64,000 bases of DNA, from the NCBI GenBank assembly GCA_044344795.1, contig JBIJCF010000001.1:109849-173848 (forward strand). Reading direction: 5' to 3'. Positions 42,169-50,788 of this stretch are shown here, piece by piece; position 1 is the first letter of the stretch; each line of letters begins with the position of its first letter. This DNA is from GCA-2737665 sp044344795. GTDB taxonomy: Bacteria > Bacteroidota > Bacteroidia > Palsa-965. A model generated the notes under the pieces. That model saw nothing but the letters and a program-made list of their open reading frames with translations. It was not told the DNA's origin and did not search any database. Both the position numbers and the translations under genes were made by a program.

Positions 42169-43071
42169 ATGGGAGCGATCACTTATTACCTGTCCATTCC
42201 GTTCATTTACCTGATCGCTCTTCTGCCTTTTCCGGTGCTGTACCTGCTCTCCGACTTCATTTATCTGGTGCTGTATAAACTTTTAGGATACCGGACGAAT
42301 GTCGTCCGCCAAAACCTAAGCCGATCTTTTCCGGAAAAATCTTTGGAAGAACTACGAATTATTGAAAGGAAGTTCTACAGGCACTTGTGCGATGTTATGG
42401 TAGAAACAACTAAAAGTTTAGTAATAAGCAAAAATGAACTTCAACGTCGTTTTTTGTTTACCCAAGAGAGCGCCGAAATATTGGATGGCTTTGCAGCACA
42501 AAACCGCAGTTACATTATTGTTCTTGGGCATTATGGCAATTGGGAATGGGGGGTAAATGCTTTTGCGCTAACACGCAGACCGAAGCTTTACGGACTTTAC
42601 ATGCCGCTAAAAAATCATCACTATGATCAACTCATGAGAAATGTAAGAAACCGATTTGGATGCGGTTTGATTTCGGTAAAAACTGCAAGCCATGATCTGG
42701 CTCAACTGCCGACAAATCCTCCACACGCCATTGGATTCTTAGGTGATCAAGCAGCACGTCCTGAACGCGGCTACTGGATGACATTTTTACATCAGGACAC
42801 GTCGGTATTTTACGGAACAGAAGCCTACGCAAGAAAATTAAATTATCCTGTGGTATATGTTAGTATTGACAAATTGCGACGAGGTTACTATCAACTGCAC
42901 GCAAGAATTGTTTGCAAAAATCCTGCAGAGCTTAATGAAAATGAAATTACAGAGCAACACGTGCGATTGCTCGAAAACGATATAAAACGTAAACCTGAGA
43001 TATGGTTGTGGTCGCATAAACGTTGGAAGCACATAAGACCAAATTCCGTTAAACCTGTAAGAACAACATAA
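42169..43071 (+). CDS. LpxL/HtrB-family lipid A acyltransferase, first of a tandem pair
   Basis: This 300-residue inner-membrane protein has an N-terminal membrane segment (about 1-35) and the LpxL family catalytic motif GHYGNWEW (HX4E) near residue 122. YMPLKNHHYDQLM and LGDQAARPERGYWMTFLHQDT are further conserved blocks, and WLWSHKRWKH near the end is a strong family marker. The family transfers secondary acyl chains from acyl-ACP to Kdo-lipid A or related lipids. It is followed after 3 bp by a second member and belongs with waaA at 56711 in lipid A synthesis. Confidence 0.88.
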   Translation: MGAITYYLSIPFIYLIALLPFPVLYLLSDFIYLVLYKLLGYRTNVVRQNLSRSFPEKSLEELRIIERKFYRHLCDVMVETTKSLVISKNELQRRFLFTQESAEILDGFAAQNRSYIIVLGHYGNWEWGVNAFALTRRPKLYGLYMPLKNHHYDQLMRNVRNRFGCGLISVKTASHDLAQLPTNPPHAIGFLGDQAARPERGYWMTFLHQDTSVFYGTEAYARKLNYPVVYVSIDKLRRGYYQLHARIVCKNPAELNENEITEQHVRLLENDIKRKPEIWLWSHKRWKHIRPNSVKPVRTT

Positions 43072-43074
43072 GTC

Positions 43075-43986
43075 ATGAGCGGGAGGTTATTATATTATCT
43101 TTTCATTGTACCTGTATCGAAGCTGCCGGACGCACTGATTCGTGCATTATCATATGTATTGTATGTGATATTGAAATATGTAGTTCGTTATCGATCATCA
43201 ATAATTTCGAATAACCTAACAGGTGCTTTTCCGAATAAAACTAAAATCGAAATCGAAGCAATTAAAAACCTTTTCTATCGCCATCTGAGCGTTGTGTTTC
43301 TAGATGGAATTAAATCATTCAGCATATCCAAAGATCAGCTTAGAAGAAGAATTCAATTTGACAATGCGGACGTAATTCGTAAACATTACAAAAACAACAC
43401 AAGCGTAATTATTACTGTCGGGCATTACCATTCGTGGGAGTTGCTCTTGGCAGGAATTAATCTTTTTATCCGTCATCGCGCAGCAGTAATTTACCAACCC
43501 TTAAAAAATGAATTTCTGGACACGAAACTTCGTCAGACGCGAAGTGATTTCAGAACTCTCATGATTTCCACTAAGGATGTCAAATCATTTTTTAATGCCA
43601 AAATGGAAAGTCCTACTGCTGTTTTATTCGCAATAGACCAAGCGCCCGCCAACCCGAAACGCAGCTATTGGATGCACTTCTTAAATCAGGAAACACCGGT
43701 GCATTTTGGTGCCGAGAAATTTGCGGTTAAATACAACATACCTGTATATCATGCTAATTTGACACAAAATACAGATGGTAAGTATTCTTTGAAATTTGAA
43801 CTAATAACCACTGATCCGCGCGACGAACCGCCCGGTTACATTACAGAAAAAGCAACACAGTTATTAGAATCGCAAATAATTGAACGTCCTGAATTCTGGT
43901 TATGGTCGCATAAACGATGGAAACATCAGAGACCGGAAGGAATTCAACTACAGCAGCTGATTACGGAGCATACCGGACGAGAGTAA
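43075..43986 (+). CDS. LpxL/HtrB-family lipid A acyltransferase, second of a tandem pair
   Basis: This 303-residue paralogue of the preceding gene has GHYHSWEL (HX4E) near residue 121, QPLKNEFLDTKL, AIDQAPANPKRSYWMHFLNQ and FWLWSHKRWKHQRPEG. The two proteins share order and length but differ widely in sequence, so each probably has its own acyl-chain or site preference. The stop lies inside the convergent cpsB-like gene (39-bp overlap). Confidence 0.88.
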   Translation: MSGRLLYYLFIVPVSKLPDALIRALSYVLYVILKYVVRYRSSIISNNLTGAFPNKTKIEIEAIKNLFYRHLSVVFLDGIKSFSISKDQLRRRIQFDNADVIRKHYKNNTSVIITVGHYHSWELLLAGINLFIRHRAAVIYQPLKNEFLDTKLRQTRSDFRTLMISTKDVKSFFNAKMESPTAVLFAIDQAPANPKRSYWMHFLNQETPVHFGAEKFAVKYNIPVYHANLTQNTDGKYSLKFELITTDPRDEPPGYITEKATQLLESQIIERPEFWLWSHKRWKHQRPEGIQLQQLITEHTGRE

Positions 43987-44694
43987 CTTCCCCAAATATT
44001 TTTCACGACTAACCTTCTTCATTAGTTCGATGTGCCCATTATGATGGCAGTCACTACCAAGAAACTCGTAATAGTTTTTATCAATCATTTGCTCCGCCAC
44101 TTTTTTCGTAGCAGGAGAATAATGACCTGTCAACGAATTGATGTTTAACTGAAACAGAACACCTTTATCCTTCAGCTTTTCGAATGTCGAAAAATCTCGG
44201 AACCAAAACGGATATCGTTCAGGATGCGCCAATACAGGCTGATAGCCGTTCGATTGTAAATTAAAAATCAACTGATCCAAATTATCCGGAGCATTAACAT
44301 ACGATACTTCAAATAACAAATAACGATCACCGAACGTCAACAAGGACTCTTTACCAATCTTTGATTCCAGCTCGTAATCGTAATAGTATTCTGCAGCAGC
44401 ATCAATCTCAATGAAATAACCATTTTCTCTAAGAGCAGTGCGCACACGATCTAATCCACCCAAAATAGTTTCCGGCGAATTGCGAAAAAAATCCGACATC
44501 ACATGAGGGGTTGTAACAACCTTACGATAACCAAAATCCGCCATTGCTTTAATCAATGTCAAACTATCCTCCATCGTTTTTGCACCATCATCGATACCGG
44601 GAATAAAATGCGAATGCACGTCAACTTGAAGCACAGATAAATCCTGCAACGCTTCCGATGCATGACGGCCAAATAGTTTTGAGAGTATAGACAC
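43948..44694 (-). CDS. CpsB/YwqE-type PHP-domain tyrosine phosphatase
   Basis: This 248-residue metal-dependent phosphatase has the PHP motifs VDVHSHFIPGIDDGA (HxH and Asp), VVTTPHV, AAAEYYYD (Glu ligand), LAHPERYPF and the final GSDCHHNG. The family dephosphorylates tyrosine kinases that control polysaccharide export (CpsB, YwqE). It is the only capsule-regulation gene near the nucleotide-sugar operon; no BY-kinase is in the window. Its 3' end overlaps the convergent LpxL-like gene by 39 bp. Confidence 0.88.
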   Translation of the reverse strand: MSILSKLFGRHASEALQDLSVLQVDVHSHFIPGIDDGAKTMEDSLTLIKAMADFGYRKVVTTPHVMSDFFRNSPETILGGLDRVRTALRENGYFIEIDAAAEYYYDYELESKIGKESLLTFGDRYLLFEVSYVNAPDNLDQLIFNLQSNGYQPVLAHPERYPFWFRDFSTFEKLKDKGVLFQLNINSLTGHYSPATKKVAEQMIDKNYYEFLGSDCHHNGHIELMKKVSREKYLGKLLSSGMLRNQLL

Positions 44695-44723
44695 TGTTGT
44701 AAAGCTAACGAAATATTATGCGT

Positions 44724-47012
44724 TTATCCGCCTAGCTTTTCCTTTAACGCCGCCAGCTGATCGGCCCAATCAGCACCCTTTTCCTTCTTAGCAGAAGAAT
44801 TTCCTTTAGTGCCAGCAAAAGATTTCGGGCTTACAGTTGGTTTAGACTCTTGCTTTTTCTGCTGCGGTTTTTCTCCTTTCATCGATAAAGCAATACGCTT
44901 GCGCTTAACGTCAACTTCCACTACGGTCACCATAACCTGCTGGTGAACTTTTACCACCTTGTTAGGATCATCTACAAACTTATCAGAAAGTTGACTGATA
45001 TGTACCAAGCCGTCCTGATGCACTCCAACATCTACAAATGCTCCGAAATTGGTAACGTTGGTAACGATGCCCGGTAAACGCATACCTTCTTTAAGATCTT
45101 CAATTTCATTAACACCTTCCTGAAACTTAAACGCCTCAAAACTCTTCCGCGGATCACGTCCCGGTTTATCCAACTCTTGCATGATATCCTGCAAAGTCGG
45201 CATTCCGAACTTATCGGTAACATAACGTTTCAAATCAATCTGTTTACGAAGCTCCTTATCGTTCATCAAATCTTCAACAGCGCAACCTGCATCTTTCGCC
45301 ATCTGTTCAACAATATGATACGACTCCGGGTGCACAGCACTCTTATCCAATGCATGTGAGCCATTACGGATACGTAAAAATCCTGCAGCTTGTTCAAAAA
45401 CCTTTTCTCCTAATCGTGGCACATCCAACAAATCTTTACGCGAACGGAAAGGACCATGTTCGTCGCGATAAGCCACAATACTTTTAGCTAACGACGGGCC
45501 AATTCCTGAAACGTACGACAGTAATTGTTTTGAAGCCGTATTAAGTTCTACACCAACCTTGTTTACGCAACTCTCCACAACTTCATCCAATTTTTTCTTC
45601 AATAAATTTTGATCCACATCGTGTTGATATTGGCCAACACCTATTGATTTCGGATCAATCTTTACCAACTCTGCCAACGGATCTGTAAGGCGTCGACCAA
45701 TAGAAACTGCGCCTCGCACGGTTACATCATGATCCGGAAATTCCTCTCGCGCTGCTTCCGATGCAGAATACACCGAAGCACCACTTTCATTCACCATCAC
45801 CACTAACACATCTTTCGGAATGTCCTCCATCCCACGAACAAACTCCTCTGTTTCACGACTAGCTGTGCCGTTGCCAATCGCAATTGCTTCAACTTGATGC
45901 TTAGCTATAAGTCGGTATAAAGTATCTTCCGCTGCACGAACTTCACGCTGCGGAAGATGCGGATAAATCACACTGTTCTCTAATAACTTACCCTGTCGAT
46001 CTAACACCACCACTTTACAACCGGTACGAAATCCGGGGTCTAATGCTAAAATAGTCTTCTGACCCAAAGGAGCTGCAAGCAATAACTCACGCAAATTCTG
46101 AGCAAACACTTCTATGGCTTTTACGTCGGCCAACTCTTTGGTCAGACTTCTGAATTCGGTCTCCAGCGAAGGTTGTAACATTCGTTTATATGCACCGGCA
46201 ACGGCCGCACGTACTTGTTCCGATGCATCATTATTGCCTTTAATGAAAAGTTTTTCCAGTAAATCAATCGCATCATCAGCATTGGGCGCAATATCCAACA
46301 TCAAAATTCCTTCATCTTCTCCACGACGCATAGCCAAAATGCGATGTGATGGAGCATTCATCAACTTTTCATCCCATTCAAAATAATCGCGGTACTTCTC
46401 GCCATCTTCCTGCTTACCGGCAACTACACGGCTTCTGATCAACGCAGCACTGTTAAACAACTTACGCAATCCTTCACGTGCTTCCGAGTTTTCGCTGATC
46501 CATTCGGCAAGAATATCTCTTGCACCATCCAACGCATCATCTGCATCGGAAATTTCAAATTCAGCATTAATATATTTTTCGGCCTCCGCTTGAACATCTA
46601 TATTCTGCTGTTTGAACAAAATTTCGGCTAATGGCTCCAGACCTTTCTCTCGAGCAATTGTAGCACGCGTCTTTCGCTTTGGCTTATAGGGCAAATACAA
46701 ATCCTCCAAAGTTGTGATCTGATCTGCAGCCACTATTTTATCTCTTAAATCATCGGTAAGTTTCCCTTGTTCTTCAATGGTTTTCAAAATAAACTCACGA
46801 CGTTGTTCCAATGCCCGTAATTGTTCCATGCGATCACGAACATTCATAATCTGCACTTCGTCCAACGATCCGGTCAACTCTTTTCTATATCGTGAAAGGA
46901 ATGGAATGGTAGCTCCTTCATCCAACAAATCAATCGTGGCTTGTACTTGTCGAACTTCTATTCCGAGTTCAACTGCAACTTTTCTGATATTAATGCTTTC
47001 TGTACGACTCAT
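44724..47012 (-). CDS. tex: RNA-binding transcription accessory protein Tex
   Basis: This 762-residue protein has Tex architecture: an N-terminal helical Tex domain (LDEGATIPFLSRYRKE), the YqgF/RNaseH-like domain (LALDPGFRTGCKVVVLD near 335), two helix-hairpin-helix motifs (LSYVSGIGPSLAKSIVAYR), and a C-terminal S1 RNA-binding domain (GIVTNVTNFGAFVDVGVHQ). After S1 comes a Lys/Gln/Ser-rich tail. Tex binds nucleic acid and associates with the transcription machinery. A good -7 box lies 17 nt upstream of its ATG. Confidence 0.96.
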   Translation of the reverse strand: MSRTESINIRKVAVELGIEVRQVQATIDLLDEGATIPFLSRYRKELTGSLDEVQIMNVRDRMEQLRALEQRREFILKTIEEQGKLTDDLRDKIVAADQITTLEDLYLPYKPKRKTRATIAREKGLEPLAEILFKQQNIDVQAEAEKYINAEFEISDADDALDGARDILAEWISENSEAREGLRKLFNSAALIRSRVVAGKQEDGEKYRDYFEWDEKLMNAPSHRILAMRRGEDEGILMLDIAPNADDAIDLLEKLFIKGNNDASEQVRAAVAGAYKRMLQPSLETEFRSLTKELADVKAIEVFAQNLRELLLAAPLGQKTILALDPGFRTGCKVVVLDRQGKLLENSVIYPHLPQREVRAAEDTLYRLIAKHQVEAIAIGNGTASRETEEFVRGMEDIPKDVLVVMVNESGASVYSASEAAREEFPDHDVTVRGAVSIGRRLTDPLAELVKIDPKSIGVGQYQHDVDQNLLKKKLDEVVESCVNKVGVELNTASKQLLSYVSGIGPSLAKSIVAYRDEHGPFRSRKDLLDVPRLGEKVFEQAAGFLRIRNGSHALDKSAVHPESYHIVEQMAKDAGCAVEDLMNDKELRKQIDLKRYVTDKFGMPTLQDIMQELDKPGRDPRKSFEAFKFQEGVNEIEDLKEGMRLPGIVTNVTNFGAFVDVGVHQDGLVHISQLSDKFVDDPNKVVKVHQQVMVTVVEVDVKRKRIALSMKGEKPQQKKQESKPTVSPKSFAGTKGNSSAKKEKGADWADQLAALKEKLGG

Positions 47013-47029
47013 ATAAATAGGCTATAAAA

Positions 47030-47037
47030 CAAAAGTA
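47030..47037 (-). promoter_or_regulatory. tex -7 promoter box TACTTTTG
   Basis: Perfect TAnnTTTG match on the minus strand, 17 nt upstream of the tex ATG at 47012. Confidence 0.5.
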
Positions 47038-47091
47038 AGTGTACTCGCCTCGCAACGAAAGCAAGTATCAACACTTGTGGAAAACTTACAA

Positions 47092-48069
47092 CTAAAGGAA
47101 AGAATTGACAGTTATCGTCAAGCCGGATTTAACATCAACGTCCGGCGTATAACCGAACGCCTTATTCGCAGCAGAAATATCTGCTAACGAATCGATGATT
47201 TCTCCCTTGCGCGCCTCACGAAACAAGGGTGGAGTAGAAACTTTTAATTTCTCCGCAATCCATTGATAGATCTGAAGAATAGACGTTGACCGGCCCGCAC
47301 CAATATTAAACACACGACCTCGCACACGTTCACTCGGCGCATTAAGTATCAACATGTTTGCTTTCACCACGTTACTAACGAATGTAAAATCGCGAGCCTG
47401 CTGACCATCGCCGTTAACATAAACCGGAGTACCACGAATCAACCCATCTATGAAAAGTGGAATCGCAGCAGCATATGCACCTTGCGGATTTTGACGGGGA
47501 CCGAAAATATTGAAATAACGAAAACCCGTAATATCCATTTCAAACAAATTGGCAAAAACAGCTGCATACTGTTCGTTCATGTGTTTCGTAACCGCATAAG
47601 GCGACAATGCTCTGCCCGTAATCGCTTCACGTTTGGGGAAATGTTTATCATCTCCATAAACTGACGAGGAACTGGCATATACAAAACGTTTAACACCAGA
47701 TTTTCTGGATGCTTCCAACATGTTTAGAAATCCTGTTGCATTAACCTCATGGGTAGCAATTGGATTATCGATGGAACGTGGAACTGAGCCTAAAGCCGCA
47801 TGATGCAAAACAATATCGATATCTTGACAGGCCTTTAGACACGTCTCGAAATCAGTGATGCTACCTTGCACAAAATTGAAATTGAAAAACGACTGAAACA
47901 GGTCAATGTTCGACTGACTACCTGTGGCCAAATTATCCAACACTCGCACTTCTAGCGCCCCATGCAACAACAAATATTCTACTAAATGTGAGCCAATGAA
48001 GCCCGCACCTCCAGCCACCAAAATTCTTTTGGTAGAAATATCTTCGGTATGCCAGACTTGATTGTACAT
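47092..48069 (-). CDS. TviC/WbpP-type UDP-N-acetylhexosamine(-uronate) 4-epimerase
   Basis: This 325-residue extended SDR has the NAD-binding motif ILVAGGAGFIGSHLVEYLL near residue 16, catalytic Ser in YASSSSVYGD and the YAVTKHMNE Tyr-x-x-x-Lys pair. FRYFNIFGPRQNPQGAYAAAIP matches WbpP and TviC, which interconvert UDP-GlcNAc(A) and UDP-GalNAc(A). Next to a TviB-type dehydrogenase it likely makes UDP-GalNAcA. A UDP-glucose 4-epimerase role is an alternative. It is the last gene of the nine-gene nucleotide-sugar operon. Confidence 0.82.
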   Translation of the reverse strand: MYNQVWHTEDISTKRILVAGGAGFIGSHLVEYLLLHGALEVRVLDNLATGSQSNIDLFQSFFNFNFVQGSITDFETCLKACQDIDIVLHHAALGSVPRSIDNPIATHEVNATGFLNMLEASRKSGVKRFVYASSSSVYGDDKHFPKREAITGRALSPYAVTKHMNEQYAAVFANLFEMDITGFRYFNIFGPRQNPQGAYAAAIPLFIDGLIRGTPVYVNGDGQQARDFTFVSNVVKANMLILNAPSERVRGRVFNIGAGRSTSILQIYQWIAEKLKVSTPPLFREARKGEIIDSLADISAANKAFGYTPDVDVKSGLTITVNSFL

Positions 48070-48097
48070 GTACTAACTACAAATTCTAATGGCCAAC

Positions 48098-49153
48098 CTA
48101 ACGCTTCTCGTACTGTTCTTGATAATAAGACTGATACGATCCGGATGTGACGTGATCAAGCCACGATTGATTATTCAAATACCAATCCACCGTTTTCTCC
48201 AAACCTTCTTCAAATTGTAAAGATGGCACCCAACCGAGTTCATCCTTTAATTTGGAAGCATCAATGGCGTAGCGCAAATCATGGCCGGCTCGGTCTTTCA
48301 CAAAAGTGATCAACTGCGCTGATGTACCTTCTTCCCTGCCTAATTTTTTATCCATGATCTTACACAACAGATGAATGAGATCAATATTCTTCCACTCATT
48401 GTGTCCCCCAATATTGTAGGTTTCACCGTTTGTACCTTTATGCAAAATCACGTCAATGGCGCGTGCATGATCCTCCACCCACAACCAGTCACGCACGTTT
48501 TCTCCTTTTCCATAAACAGGAATCGGTTTATTGTTCTTGATATTGTGAATTGCAAGCGGAATTAACTTTTCCGGAAAATGATGCGATCCGTAATTATTAG
48601 AACAATTCGAAATCACAACAGGCAAAGCATACGTATCGTGATAGGCACGAACAAAATGATCGGAACTGGCTTTAGATGCCGAGTAAGGTGAATGCGGATC
48701 GTACTTTGTTGACTCTTTAAATATCCCTGTCTCGCCCAAAGCACCATAAACCTCATCGGTAGAAACGTGATAAAATCTTCTACCTTCAAATTTACCGGCC
48801 CATTGATGTTTGGCTGCGTTCAGAAGATTTACGGTCCCCACAACGTTCGTCATTACAAACGCAATGGGATTGGAAATAGATCGATCCACGTGCGACTCAG
48901 CCGCTAAATGAACAACATAAGTAAAATCGTGTTGTGCAAATAAATCCTGAATGAAATCTGCGTTAGTGATATCGCCTTTTACAAAAGTATAATTCGCTGC
49001 ATCATTAATATCTGTTAAATTCTCCAAGTTACCGGCATACGTTAAAGCATCCAGATTAAACACGTGATAGTTCGGATACTGATTCACAAAACGTCGCACG
49101 ACATGAGAACCAATAAATCCGGCACCTCCGGTTATTAAAACCTTTTTCATCAT
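48098..49153 (-). CDS. rfbB: dTDP-glucose 4,6-dehydratase RfbB
   Basis: RfbB makes dTDP-4-keto-6-deoxyglucose, the precursor of L-rhamnose and related deoxy sugars. The 351-residue SDR has LITGGAGFIGSHVVRRFVN, the catalytic HVSTDEVYGALG (Thr-Asp-Glu) and YSASKASSDHFVRAYHDTY (Tyr and Lys). NCSNNYGSHHFPEKLIP and the NVRDWLWVEDHARAID block are RfbB markers. rfbA, rfbC and rfbD are not in the window, so the final sugar is unknown. It overlaps the upstream small gene by 1 bp. Confidence 0.93.
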   Translation of the reverse strand: MMKKVLITGGAGFIGSHVVRRFVNQYPNYHVFNLDALTYAGNLENLTDINDAANYTFVKGDITNADFIQDLFAQHDFTYVVHLAAESHVDRSISNPIAFVMTNVVGTVNLLNAAKHQWAGKFEGRRFYHVSTDEVYGALGETGIFKESTKYDPHSPYSASKASSDHFVRAYHDTYALPVVISNCSNNYGSHHFPEKLIPLAIHNIKNNKPIPVYGKGENVRDWLWVEDHARAIDVILHKGTNGETYNIGGHNEWKNIDLIHLLCKIMDKKLGREEGTSAQLITFVKDRAGHDLRYAIDASKLKDELGWVPSLQFEEGLEKTVDWYLNNQSWLDHVTSGSYQSYYQEQYEKR

Positions 49154-49488
49154 TATTGTTGTCGTTGTTGGATGTATTTAATTATAGTTTCAATTTTAAT
49201 TGTCCCAAACAAATATCGGCGACCACCGTTAACCGTTAATTCCAGCCGCCGTTCCTTACCAATCATAGCATCCACACAATCCACAATATCAGAAAGCTTT
49301 ATACAACACAATTCTTCTTCACTCCATGCTTTAACGAATTTGCCTAATGGCTTCAATGCGGGATGTACATTACGTTTGAAAATAAAATAGTCAGGTGTTA
49401 TTTCGATCCGCCCCTCAATACCTTTGTATCCCGATCGATACCATGATGCATAAGGAACTCTAATCGCAACAATAGAACCTTCAGACAT
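49153..49488 (-). CDS. Hypothetical small protein inside the nucleotide-sugar operon
   Basis: This 111-residue protein is predicted soluble, with alternating beta strands (GRIEITPDYFIFKR, RRLELTVNGGRRYLFG) and a C-terminal helix (IETIIKYIQQRQQ), a pattern resembling PH- or GRAM-like folds. I recognise no catalytic motif or known family. It lies 4 bp after the TviB-type dehydrogenase and overlaps rfbB by 1 bp, so it is part of the operon and possibly acts with one of its enzymes. Confidence 0.6.
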   Translation of the reverse strand: MSEGSIVAIRVPYASWYRSGYKGIEGRIEITPDYFIFKRNVHPALKPLGKFVKAWSEEELCCIKLSDIVDCVDAMIGKERRLELTVNGGRRYLFGTIKIETIIKYIQQRQQ

Positions 49489-49492
49489 AATG

Positions 49493-50785
49493 TTACAAAC
49501 TCCAGTACGTTAACTTCTTCACTTTGCCTTTATAAATCCCTTTCACATCCGTCAATACACCTTTCGGCGACATGATTGACAGGAAATACTTTTCATCCAG
49601 GGCTAAATATTCCTTGTGATTCACAGCCACAAGCACTGCATCATAACCTTTACTCACTTTATTTAGTCCGAAACCGTATTCATGCTTCAACTCTGTCGAA
49701 TCGGCATGAGGATCCGTAATATCCACTTTAACTCCAAAGGACTTTAACTCCTTCACTACATCAGCTACTTTCGAGTTTCGGATATCACTTACATCTTCTT
49801 TAAACGTTGCTCCCATTACCAACACTTTACTCTTGCTGATATTTTTACCGGATGCAATTATCTTCTTTACAGTATTTTTTGCAACGTAAAAGCCCATCGA
49901 ATCATTTACGTATCTGCCGGAATTGATCACACGTGCGTGGTAACCCAGAGCCTCGGCTTTGTGCGTTAAGTAATACGGATCAACACCGATACAATGACCG
50001 CCAACAAGACCTGGAGAAAACTTCAGAAAGTTCCATTTAGTTCCCGCAGCAGCAAGCACTTCATAAGTATTGATGCCCATCTTATTAAAGATGATTGACA
50101 ACTCATTCATTAAAGCAATATTCACATCACGTTGAGTATTCTCAATAATTTTCGCAGCCTCAGCAACTTTAATAGATGATGCGCGATGTGTTCCCGGTTC
50201 AACTATAATTTCGTAGGTCTTCGCAATCTCTTCCAAACTTTCGGCATCACAACCGGAAACTACTTTCAAGATTTTTGTAATCGTATGTTCTTTATCTCCT
50301 GGATTAATTCGTTCCGGAGAATAGCCCACTTTAAAATCTTTCTTAAACTTCAGTTTAGATTGTGCCTCTAATACAGGTATGCAATCTTCTTCTGTACAAC
50401 CCGGATAAACAGTGGATTCAAACACCACATAATCACCCTTCTTCAAAACTTTTCCTACTGTACTTGAAGCGGCAATTAACGGTGTAAGGTCAGGCTGATT
50501 GTGCTCATCAATAGGAGTTGGCACTGCTACTATAAAGAAACGGGCAGCCTTTAATTCATCAAGTGAGGAGGTAAAATGTATATCGCAACCCTTAAACTCA
50601 GCTTTATCCAATTCGTTACTAGGATCAATTCCTTTGCACATCATTGCAACGCGCTTTTCATTGATATCAAATCCAATCACTTTCACCTTGCGCGCGAATG
50701 CAAGCGCAATAGGCAAACCAACGTAACCTAATCCAATTACGGCAATGGGGGCTTTTTTTGCCAGAATATCTTTATAAATGCTCAT
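49493..50785 (-). CDS. tviB: UDP-N-acetylglucosamine 6-dehydrogenase, TviB/WbpO type
   Basis: This 430-residue enzyme oxidises C6 of a UDP-HexNAc with two NAD+. The N-terminal Rossmann motif is VIGLGYVGLPIALAF; VPTPIDEHNQPDL, the VFESTVYPGCTEE loop, and VGYSPERINPGDKEH follow; KVAEAAKIIENTQRDVNIAL and GLVGGHCIGVDPYYL carry the catalytic Lys, Asn and Cys. The ESTVYPGCTEE and SPERINPGD signatures are those of TviB. The product UDP-GlcNAcA is the substrate of both the adjacent TviC-like epimerase and the WbpB/E/D-type enzymes. It is distinct from the UDP-glucose dehydrogenase at 53381. Confidence 0.88.
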   Translation of the reverse strand: MSIYKDILAKKAPIAVIGLGYVGLPIALAFARKVKVIGFDINEKRVAMMCKGIDPSNELDKAEFKGCDIHFTSSLDELKAARFFIVAVPTPIDEHNQPDLTPLIAASSTVGKVLKKGDYVVFESTVYPGCTEEDCIPVLEAQSKLKFKKDFKVGYSPERINPGDKEHTITKILKVVSGCDAESLEEIAKTYEIIVEPGTHRASSIKVAEAAKIIENTQRDVNIALMNELSIIFNKMGINTYEVLAAAGTKWNFLKFSPGLVGGHCIGVDPYYLTHKAEALGYHARVINSGRYVNDSMGFYVAKNTVKKIIASGKNISKSKVLVMGATFKEDVSDIRNSKVADVVKELKSFGVKVDITDPHADSTELKHEYGFGLNKVSKGYDAVLVAVNHKEYLALDEKYFLSIMSPKGVLTDVKGIYKGKVKKLTYWSL

Positions 50786-50788
50786 CCT

